From Zeugodacus cucurbitae (Eukaryota > Arthropoda > Insecta > Diptera > Tephritidae), in the NCBI RefSeq assembly GCF_028554725.1, contig NC_071668.1, forward strand, positions 18,641,501-18,705,500: DNA of 64,000 nucleotides, given 5' to 3'. The position numbers and the translations under genes were made by a program. The notes beneath the pieces are model-generated. The model did not search any database. It was not told where the DNA came from and saw only the letters and a program-made list of their open reading frames with translations. This document shows, one piece after another, positions 35,801 to 47,800 of the stretch (its first letter is position 1; every line of letters begins with the position of its first letter).

Positions 35801-38800
35801 TTGTTTCTTTTGTTGTTGTATTTAGTGCCTGTTTTGGCCTTTCAACAACTCATGTTGTTTCGAATTTCCACACCGTTTTCAACCAGCTTTCATTGTGAGT
35901 TTTCCCTCCAACACATGCACATTCACGCATTTCCAGCACTCGCACTGTTTTCTTGACTTCTTATACACTTTTTTTACGTTTTTAATTGATTGCATTGCAT
36001 TTCTTTCATTTTATTTATTATTTCGTGCGAAGTCTTTGAATCGCTTCGATTAGTAATTACTTCAATTAAAGCGAGTATTTGCATTTTTTTCTCAATTTAT
36101 TTATTTATTTTTATCATCATCATGTTCATTCATGCTTGTACAACTGTTTCTGCGTTCATTCGTCCATTTAATATTCATCTCGTGTTTGTTATATTTTATA
36201 CTTGGCCGTTTGCCTTGCCGTACGTGCCTTGCAGTGGCTTAAACGCTCAGCTTTACGATCTAATTACAATATGTTGATATAAAATCTTTTCTTTTTTTTT
36301 TAATTTTTTACACTGAAATTGTAAGTGAAGCACAGTTTACTGCATTTTTATGTTTTTATGTTCGAAAATGTTTTCATTTCAATGCCTGAATTATGTGTTT
36401 AGTCTGTGGCATAGCTTGAATGAGCGCTATATTTTTTGCTAGTTTATTTTCAATTTATTATTACTTATTTTATAGCTTCAATTTAAGTAGTTAACTCACT
36501 CCATATTTTTCAAGTCACGGTGAAATGCTGCCATTGAACCATATCTACCTTCGTTAAGGCGAAATAAATACATACCTACATATGTGGGAGTGCTTTCCTC
36601 AAGTGAAAATCGTAAAAAAATACTCTCTAATATTATTCATATCTGCCCTTCTTTACCAAGCTTGTTTAGAAACAGTAAAATCAGATTATTTTAGCTATTT
36701 TTGTCCAATTCTTAGTGAAATCGGTTCTAACTTTATCGGTATCCTCCATATGACTTGGATATTAATGTTGGGGTTCAACTTATTGTCTTCTATTTAAATT
36801 AGAGGCTGTTGTTAGGCCTATTGACGTTTAATATGATTCATATAGTGATCCCCTATTTCATCCAGCATTTTCCAATTTTTTGTTCGAAATGTCCATCTTA
36901 AAAGAATAGAGAGAGATAATTCTTTGAGATGATCTACGAATATTTAATCGATATTTATCTGAAATTTAACGAAGATGTTTAATATTTATTAACAGTTAAG
37001 AAGGTTCATTGAAAATTTACTTTAGCGAAAACTGAAGTATTTGAAGATTCATTGAGGTCTTCAAATTGTATGAAGCTAACTCCTTTAAGCTGTCGTCGAG
37101 TAATTTCGCTCGACTTCTTCTGTGACGTTCCTGTTTCCGAATCGATTCGTAATGAGCTAATGAGGGATCATAAAAAGAAATACGCTTAGGGCTAGGTCTC
37201 TAATGATTGCATGAATAATCAAAATTATTCACTGAATTGCTTGTATTGACTTGAAAAATGCCGGTTAGAAAGCTGATACAAAATAATATTTCCTGATTCC
37301 TTTGTTATATCCGGGGTCAATATTTTGTGTATATTTGTAGTTCGTATGTGCTATGCTTGACACCATTGAATCTTGGTATCGTACAAATCATTATCTTTCT
37401 CCTCCTCCTTTTGGTCTTTTGAATTTATTTATGTAATGATATTATTAACGAAAAACTAGAACTATTGAACAGCTTCTTCAAATGACAATTTTACTTACCA
37501 CTTGTAGAAACATTAGAATCCTTATTTGGTCGAATGATAAATTACCAAAATGCACGAATAGACTTATCTACTTAATTCATATTAAGTAAAAATGACAAGA
37601 TGGTTTAACCGTCAATTAATAGGAAAAGGATTTTTATTAAAACCCCGATAGTTATAGAAAAAATTTATGGGGTATCCTGGTGTAGAAGTACCAAAAAAAC
37701 AATTTTTTTTTATATTTTATAAATTTAACTATTTAAGAATAGTATGCCTACAGAAGGATTTTTCAAAATTTGAGTTATTTTCGGAGAAACAGTTATTTTT
37801 CTGGCGCGACTTCCAAACTAGCTCGGCTTGACACGAAAATTTAAACGCGTTTTCCTCGAAACTGTCTTTTTCCATATTATAACCACGATTTCTCAAGTTC
37901 TACTGGACCGATTTAACTGAAATTGTTAGAGAGTCTTCTTTTTAGACGTCTCTATAACTAGCCTCATTCCCAAATTTAAATATTTACTACTAAAAAAATC
38001 CAAAACGTGTTTAAAAAAATTATTTTTTTAGGTTATTTTGAGATTTTTTTTTCAACTTTTCCGTATTTCAAACCATAGCGACGTTACTCTAGATAAATAA
38101 TATTTTTTGTTGTTCAGAATGTGCCAAAAATAATTTAAATTTGAAATTCATGCCACTACAATAGAATATTCTCTTAAATTCTTGATTTTTATAAAAAAAG
38201 ACTGAGCTTTTTGTGACAAAAAATTCAAATTTTATAAATTCCTACTCTAGAATCCTACTCTAGAATTTATAAAATTTGAATTTTTTTTAACTCTTTTTAT
38301 AATAAGTAAAGGGTGATTTTTTAAGAGCTTGATAACTTTTTAAAAAAAAAAACGCATAAAATTTGCAAAATCTCATCGGTTCTTTATTTGAAACGTTAGA
38401 TTGGTTCATGACATTTACTTTTTGAAGATAATTTCATTTAAATGTTGACCGCGGCTGCGTCTTAGGTGGTCCATTCGGAAAGTCCAATTTTGGGCAACTT
38501 TTTCGAGCATTTCGGCCGGAATAGCCCGAATTTCTTCGGAAATGTTGTCTTCCAAAGCTGGAATAGTTGCTGGCTTATTTCTGTAGACTTTAGACTTGAC
38601 GTAGCCCCACAAAAAATAGTCTAAAGGCGTTAAATCGCATGATCTTGGTGGCCAACTTACGGGTCCATTTCTTGAGATGAATTGTTCTCCGAAGTTTTCC
38701 CTCAAAATGGCCATAGAATCGCGAGCTGTGTGGCATGTAGCGCCATCTTGTTGAAACCACATGTCAACCAAGTTCAGTTCTTCCATTTTTGGCAACAAAA

Positions 38801-41800
38801 AGTTTGTTAGCATCGAACGATAGCGATCGCCATTCACCGTAACGTTGCGTCCAACAGCATCTTTGAAAAAATACGGTCCAATGATTCCACCAGCGTACAA
38901 ACCACACCAAACAGTGCATTTTTCGGGATGCATGGGCAGTTCTTGAACGGCTTCTGGTTGCTCTTCACCCCAAATGCGGCAATTTTGCTTATTTACGTAG
39001 CCATTCAACCAGAAATGAGCCTCATCGCTGAACAAAATTTGTCGATAAAAAAGCGGATTTTCTGCCAACTTTTCTAGGGCCCAATTCAATGATTTGCAAG
39101 CGTTGCTCGTTAGTAAGTCTATTCATGATGAAATGTCAAAGCATACTGAGCATCTTTCTTTTTGACACCATGTCTGAAATCCCACGTGATCTGTCAAATA
39201 CTAATGCATGAAAATCCTAACCTCAAAAAAATCACCCGTTATATATAGAAACATACATTTTTAAGTAATGAAATATCAAACTAAATACAACGTGGTTTAA
39301 TGCGATAAGTTCTGCTTATCATATTTATGTATGAAATAAAAAAATATTTAAGAATTTTATCGGAGTAAAACAAAATGTAAATTCATAATAAAATATATAC
39401 ATACATATATAACACTGATTAAGCGCATGGAAAGCCTGCATAAAGTCATATAAATATATACATACATATGTTTAAATGTATGTGTGCGCTTATCATGTGA
39501 ATGCCTCCGCTGCTGGACTTAAACTTGACCATAGAAAATCTGGTTCGTGTCATGGGATTAGTGGAGCAACTTTTACACACGTTCCACTAACACAAAATCG
39601 CAAAAACAATAATAATTTATGTACGTACGTACATTAAGAAAAAGAAAATTAAATTCAAACCAACAATAATAAGACCACATGGCATATGTGTAACATATCT
39701 AGAAGAGCGATCAACAATTGCATAGCTTATTATAAATGTCCGTTGGCAAATAAATTAATTAAAAAAAAAATAAAGAAATTCGAAACACAACAGACAGACG
39801 TGCGAAAGCCATGTGTGCAAACTCTCCATAAATACAAACACACACAGATGTATGTACGTATGTATGTACATATGTTCAAAAGTGGTAATTGGAGTACTTG
39901 TACACTTGTTTATGGCATAAATATGCATATATGTATCATTAGATATATCTACATATCTGTATAACTCGTGGTAATGAATGACTCTTGCCACTGCCAAGCG
40001 ACAGCAGCTGAGAAGAGCTGAGTCTAAACAAACATACATATACAAGACGGCGGTCTCTCCGATCGGATAACGCATTGTTATAGCGTATAATGTTAGACGG
40101 TAATGAGTTGGAAGCGTGTGTCAGCAGCGTGTCCACTCGTCCGCCGCTTGCAGCAAATGGATATCATTTTACAAAATAAATTAATTTCTTATATTGTGTT
40201 CATCGTAAGCACTGTGCAAGCAATATGACAAACACAAATGTTTGTTTGTTTGTATGTGGATGATATTTACTTTTGAGCAGATTAAATGATTTCGTTTGAT
40301 AAATTGAAATTTGTTGAAAAGCGGTTGATTTTGTATATGTAGTTATTTGTGTACTCAATAAGAGCATACAATTTTATATAATTGATGATAGAAAATAAAT
40401 AATTATGTGGAAAAAGGGAAACACAAATGGGAGCGGTTGAATAATATTGAGAATGATATTAAAATTGTAAATAGAGTGAGTCAATACTGACCAATCTTTA
40501 GTATTAAATTTCTCAATGAAATGCACTTTTTAGAAAACTATTTAATAAATGCTGAAGTAATCGAGTCATGGACTTTTATGCAAGACACCAATAGAGAAAT
40601 ATAAATTATAAATAACTGTTTCTCCTAATAGTTGTTGCTCCTAGGTAAGGTTCCTTAATAAATAGTTTCACAACTCAAAGTGTATTTGCGGGTCGAAATA
40701 AGCTCCCAGAAAAAATAAATCAGTGTTTTGAGGTCGTCTTGCAACTTTTAGAGTCCAACTGTTTCCAGTTTTTGATAAGAAATGAATAAAAAAGTGCCTA
40801 CATATTTTTCGGAGTCAAATATCCATTCCGCTTTTTTGCTCTTTATTCAATGCTTTATAAAAAGTGTTACAGTGATCGGATTTTGTTCAAATATGCGCCG
40901 TTTCATTCGATAATCAATTTCCATCTAGATGGTAACTTCATAATACCCTCCTCGTAGAATCCCCACTCCCTATTTGCGAAGAACTCGGACAGCCACTTTT
41001 CACAAGCCTCTTTTGAGTTCAACTTTAAACCACCAAGGGCGTTCGCCATGAACAGGAACAGGTGGTAATCACTTGGCGCTATGTCCAGGCTATATTGTGG
41101 ATGCGATAAAACCTACCATCCGAGGTCCCGTAGCTTCTGACGAGTCATTAACGAAGTGTGTGGTCTTCCGTTGTCCTTATGGAACACTACACCCTTCCTA
41201 TTCGCCAATTCTTGACTTTTCTGGTCGATCGCATGATTCAAGTGGTCAGTTGTTTACAGCAGGTAGATGTAAAACGTCTGGCCATATGGGAGCAGATCAT
41301 AGTGGAACGTTTCTCTAGCGGATTTGCCTTTAACGAAGGAAACTTTAAAATAGCGCGAATTTCGGCGTTAGTGAACTCCATGTTTACACGTCTATAATTG
41401 TTGAACGCAATTTCCAAACTAATCATGCATAGCGTTGTTTCGCAGGTTATGTCAAGACCTTTCAAAGATATATAGTATTGCCAGATATGAGCTCTGTAGC
41501 GCTTTATACATAGCCGCGAGATTCCAAAGGCGGCATGGAGATATTTGACAACCTAATAATGAAGGGCTTTTTAATAGGGTAACTACAAAAGTACATGGAT
41601 AGGGACAGCAAACGACTCCATGAGTCACCATTCAGTGACATTGGGCCGTACTTCGTCCGCGATGATCAAGACCGGCACGTTACTGTGAATGGGAATAGCC
41701 ACCGCTCAATGATAACCGATTTTTTTTGTCTCGAATTTGATGATATGGACTTGGACAATATGTGGTTCCAACAAATCGACGCCATAAGCCACACAGCGAA

Positions 41801-44800
41801 TGTCAAAATTGATTTATTGAATTCAAGTTTGGTGAACGTTTTTCTCACGAAAATTGGGCTCAGCGTCTGGACTTTTGCAAGCGTACCCGTTTTGAAAAGA
41901 TATCGAGTTCCTAATATAATGGCATCGAATGTACTTTCACATGAACATGCTTAAAAATAAAATATTATGGAAAAAAAAGTCCAAAAAAATCTAATTATCG
42001 AACTGCTCTCGTACAAGTATATTCGCTCTGGTTTTTAAATTAAAACAAACCATCGCTGAGATTTCTCAAGCGCAATTTTTTCCAAATAATGCCTTCCATA
42101 TGCTTGCTGTTGCAATGATTATTTTGCTTTCCATACATTTACATATACAGATTTCTTAACATGTGTTATATTCGTATGTATGTATGCAGATCTAAAATTG
42201 AAGCAATACCAAATTGCGCCATCCACTGCAGAAGCCAAACAGTAAAAATAATAATGATCACACGCTATGAAAATCATTAAAATCAATTGATTCGAATTAC
42301 TTAAATTCCACAAAATTACGCAGCCAAAGAGAAGGCAAGCGAAATATACAAGAAATTCGAAGATAGGATGCCGTTAAATATATGTAAACACTTGTTATGC
42401 TTCGTATATATTTATTGAATTCTTGTTTTTCTCTTTATTTAAAGTATTGAGTACTAACTTTTATGCTTTTAAATGCAAAAAGTTGTGTGGAATGTAAAAA
42501 TTTTAAAATTTCGAAGTTCGAAATCGAAAATTTTTTTCATAAGACAATTTTTTATTATTTTTTTTTTCTAATAAGGGAACCATTTATAATATTATTTTAA
42601 TAAAAAAATCCAAATTTTTCATTATTATTCCACTCCACACTTTTCACAAGAATTTTAAGAATGCTAAAGCTGTCCTAAATTCGTTCTTATCTAGTTGTTA
42701 GCCTACTGCTTCCTGCCTTCGCATTTCGTTTCCTTTTATGTCAGCCCAATCCGAAATATTGCTATACAACAATTAATTTATTTTAACGGCGTAAATGTGT
42801 GTTTGTGCCACACCAAAACTAAAAATGACCATTGCTAATTGCTGAGAAGGCGGCAAATGCGGTTAATGGCCTCGTATATCTACAAACATACACACTATAT
42901 ATTTTTTTCCTGTGGTCTCCCCTGCCGGTGACCACCTGTATGCATGTGGATTTAATTTATACGCAACAAGGTATGGCCACTATCGCATAAATATTCATTC
43001 ACATACGTGTATATTCAAAAACGAAATTTAATTTCGTTATTTCCGGCTTTGGACTAGCACAAAACAGGGAGCAGATATGTAGGTGCTCGTGTATAAGTGT
43101 GAAAGATTTGCGACCATCTATGTGTGATATGCACACACATCGTTTGTTAAATTTAAATGTGCCGCATAAATTCTTAACTCGCTTGGGTGTGTAGAAGTAT
43201 ATTTAGTTAAATAAACTGATGTGAAAATGTTACGCTTCAAGTAGAAATAGTGTTGGTGGGCGTTTTTTTAAGGCGCGGGTGTTGTGAGGGTACTTTATTA
43301 TCGCATTGAGGGTATCCTTAAAGTGAGTTAAATTTAAGAAATGTGGATTTTATGAAGTAAAGTTCGTTGGATCTTTGTATGCATCAGTGCTTCCTTATTA
43401 GATGGATAATTCGTTGCTCTCTTTACATACTAATATTGAATCTGGGTTTAATAGTATTTATGAAAGAATTTTTTAAATATTGACCTCCAGATAACGTTTT
43501 CCATATTCTATCAAAAGATCCTTATTAACATCTATATCTTGTAACTTCTGATTTATACTTAAGACATTTCTTTTATGAAGTCTGATATCGTAGAGTGGAG
43601 AAGGATATTTTTTGATACAAAGTCTTTCCTATCATATAATCTTTCTATAAAGCAACTGACATTTTCGACTTGATTTGAGAACAAAATTGAGGCATTTAAG
43701 GCGAAAATATAGTTATTATATAGGAAAGTAGTCTAGAGAATGATCTTGTTTTTGGCTTGGTAGAGTGTTTTGGTAGCATTTGATATTCACAAAATTTTTT
43801 TTTTATTTGATTTATTTATTCTTACATTATTGACTAGAAACAATGACAATTGACTCAACTTCAAAAACAAAATTTACGTTTAGGTTTAAATAATTGATTT
43901 TTTATTATAGTATGTCTCAACTCTTATGCATATATAAAGTACTATTAGTCGTCAACACTTTTGTATATACAATTTTGGCAATAAAACATAATTAATTTAT
44001 TAAAAATTATTAAATTACGAAGGGATGATATTAATTATAAATTGTATAACAATTCAAATTTTCGAGAAATATTTTTGCAGTCAATGGTTCAAATATTAAA
44101 ATTAATTTTTTCCAGAAGCCTTTAATTAGAACGAAGGCTCTACAGTATTTATGTGTAAGGAAAAACCCGGCCTTTTAGTTTATATGTAAACAATGAATAC
44201 ATTTATTGAACATCTCTGGATGATTTCGAAAGAAATTGTTGCCTTAAAAATATTAATAGTCCAGAAATTCTTGGCGAAAACTTTGGGTTTCAAACAACGC
44301 CATAAAAGGAATTCAGACTGAGTCAAATCTGGATATCAAATTGGAGAAAATTCAAATATTTCTTCAATATTTTCCACCATTTTCCAAAGACTTCTTCAAA
44401 CATATATAAAACAAGTAAGGAAGGGCTAAGTTCGGGTGCAACCGAACAGTTTAAACTCTCACAATTTATTGAAGAAATTTTATTTACGTAACACATAAAT
44501 TTACCCATAAATTCGGCATAAAGTTCAATAGATATGAGGGCCGATTTTCATAATTTTTGCAACTGAGACTTACTAATAGAAGAAAACAATTTCCTCTGAA
44601 TTACATTAAATTTCTGGGAGATTTACCCATATTTTCGGTTAAAATTTATCCTTAGGCGCTGAGTTCAACATGTTCGATATCTGGAGCCTTGAAAAGTTAT
44701 GGTCCGTTTTCGACAATTTTTTCACAAGTGAAGCCAGAGATGATATGCACTATTTGTGTAAAGTTTTATTCCGCTATCGTCATTGGTTCCTTATGTTTAC

Positions 44801-47800
44801 ATTATAAAGTGAACGAATAAGATGGAATTCAAAATTGAGTTATAAGGAAAGTAGTCGTGGTTGTGAACCGATTTCGCTCATTTTTTGTCCGTGTTATCAG
44901 GTGTCAAGAAACTATTGCAAACCAAGTTTCATTGAAATCGGTCGAACTACTGAGATATGGTTTTTGACCCATAATGCGCGTTGCCGCGCCCATTTTTCAT
45001 TTTGTAAAAAAATCTGAGTGCAGCTTCTTTCGGCTATTTCTTCTGCAAAATTTAGTGTTTCTGATGTTTTTCGTTTGTTAGTTAACCCACTTTTAGTAAT
45101 TTTCAACCTAACCTTTGTATGGGAGGTGGGCGTGGTTATTATCCGATTTCAACTATTTTCATGGTGTGTGGTGGGGTACGTATGAAAACCGACTGCAGAA
45201 AGTTTGGTTTATATAGCTTTATTGATTTGCGAGTTAAATACAGTTAAATGCAAATAACCAAGATTCGTCAAGATATCTTAATTTTTACTCAAGTTACAGC
45301 TTGCACAGACGGACAGACGGACGGACGGACAGACATCCGGATTTCAAATCTACTCGTCACCCTGATCACTTTGGTATATATAGCCCTATTTCTAACTCGT
45401 TTAGTTTTAGGTGTTACAAACAACCGTTATGTAAACAAAACTATAATACCCTCGTAGCAACTTTGTTGCGAGAGTATAAAAATAAATTACTACAAGAGTT
45501 GTCTACTGCGAAGTCATTAAATTATATTACCTACAGACCCTACAAGTTAATGCAAAGAAATATTTGAAATTGCTTTCTTAACACGCAGACTTCCTTTCTC
45601 CGAGGAAACAAGGAAACATATCACTCTTCCCTTCTTGCTCTAACACCATCGTGTACAGCGCATACCAGACTTACCAGGATTATTAAAATTTATATTTAGA
45701 ACACAGTAGAATACTCCACGCTCGCCAACTCTTTTCCACTTTATTCCATTTTATTGCGGCTAACAAAGTTAAATGTGTTGCCTGAAACATTGTGTGGCTT
45801 TGTAAGCCTCTATGTATGCAGTATGTATGAGTTTGGGACCGCACCTTGTGCTGTGCCTTATGTTGTTGACACAAGCAAGTTGCCAATGTTGACAGTTACA
45901 AAGTGCCTACCACTGCGCTGAAGGACATGGCGCAATATGCTACCACAGTCACACTGGGACACCTAAACTCGAGCTGTGCTATGCTATGGCTCACATTCCA
46001 TTAACGATGAATGGGCGAGTGCATAAATGAATGAATGAATGAACGAGTGAATGAGTGGGTGAGTGAGCGCAAAAGTGAGTTCAGAGTCTGGATGTGTATG
46101 TGTGCAGTTAGGAAGTGGCCTGGAAGTGCAGTGACTGTCCGTTGGACAGGACATTATTCTATTTATCGCCAGCACTCGGTTGCCGTTGGCCGGCATTTTA
46201 ATTATGCTTTAAGTTTTCCGGCAACAAATTTTCCTGTAATCGTCTATTTTATAGCTAAAATATTTACAAAGTGTTTAAGTATCTGCAACTCATATCGTTT
46301 GCCGTCTAAATTTAGCCACTTTAATATCTAATAAAATATATTTTGATTATGTTGTACTGGGGTGAATTCATATTTGCCATAGAATATGCGAAGAATTCAA
46401 TTTATTTTCTTTGTAACTTATTTTTGGCTCACAGCCAATTGTTTTTTCCCACTGGCGCCGTTGTGTTGTTGTTTTATCTTGTAACTATTTTCAGTTTTGG
46501 CTAGCTTTCTTGTTTGCGGTGCTTTTGCGTGGACTTTACTCATGTTTTGGTTTTGTTATTGCGAATATTCTTTTTTTGCTTTTATGAGATGTTGGCCAGG
46601 GCCATCAGATAGACATTTTTGGCATACCTATGCCTCTGAATTGACATATGCTGCAGTAAACTGTCATTTTGATAGATTCATTTCATAAATACATTCATAA
46701 AAAATAACAATAATGCAATGGAGGAAAAACTATTTCTCTCTTAGTTAGAAAAAGCAATTATTAATTTTTATCATTCCCCTAACTCCTTATTCCTTATACA
46801 TCACAAATGTCTTTATAGCAGCGAGCTTTTTATTTTCACTTTTGAGAAAGCTCATAAACTCAATACGTCTTCTATTTTTAAGCACTCCAATTGTTTCTGT
46901 GTTCCACAAGTGAACGCAAACTGGAATACCAATTACATTCCAAACATTCTCCTCATTCCCTCAAACAAATAATCATTCTCGAACACCCGAAAAGTCGTCT
47001 CATTATAATTTGTCATCGTTATTGTTTCAAATTCATTACATTTCCTAATCCTCTTTGATATATTATGCGTTTATGTGCATTGAAACCCCGCTGTTGAGCT
47101 ATGTAGTTAAATGTATCATTCTGATAAAATATTCACACCTGCTCGCGAAAACCTAATAATCGCTATTATTTGCAAGAGTTTTGTATTATTTTGCTAATTC
47201 AGTGCTCTGCTATCTTATCTCCCGGTGTAATGTTATCAATTCTGCAATAATTTTTATCTTCCGACCCTATTAGTTATTTCAACAAATTTGTAATATTTAT
47301 ACCTGTCAAGCCTATACTTAGTATAGCAAAAGAAATTCGAACATTTGTGAGGCAAAAGAAGATTTCTTTCTCAATATCAACAGTCCTATCAACATCGATA
47401 CCCTCGACCCAGCGATGCTCCAAATTCTAAAACCGCGCAAACATATATCTTTTGGATGTATGCAAAATAGGACTTCTTAGCAATGGTCTTCTCACAACGA
47501 GTGACCCTTTCAAGTTGGGAAACAATAAGAAGTCTCTCGACGCCAAATCAACAGCCCACGATCGGGCAGGCAGTTGAACGTGGTTTCAGAAGAGGTCTGA
47601 GTCGGAGCATTATCATGGTTGAAGATCACTTCTTTCTTCGATTCTACAATTCCGTAAAGAATCGATTCAATAATTCGACATAGTATAGCTCTGTGATAAT
47701 ACAGTATTGATTTTTTTGGAACATGTTCGCCGTTCTCACTTTTACACTCGCTGAAGGATCGGTGCTTTTGATAAAGTGTCATCCTAGCGTCACCAGGAGC

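Noticed and set aside
35409..36277. Hydrophobic, membrane-protein-like frames
   Set aside because: T-rich intron DNA yields Phe/Leu/Ile-rich translations by composition; no conserved motif or splice structure.
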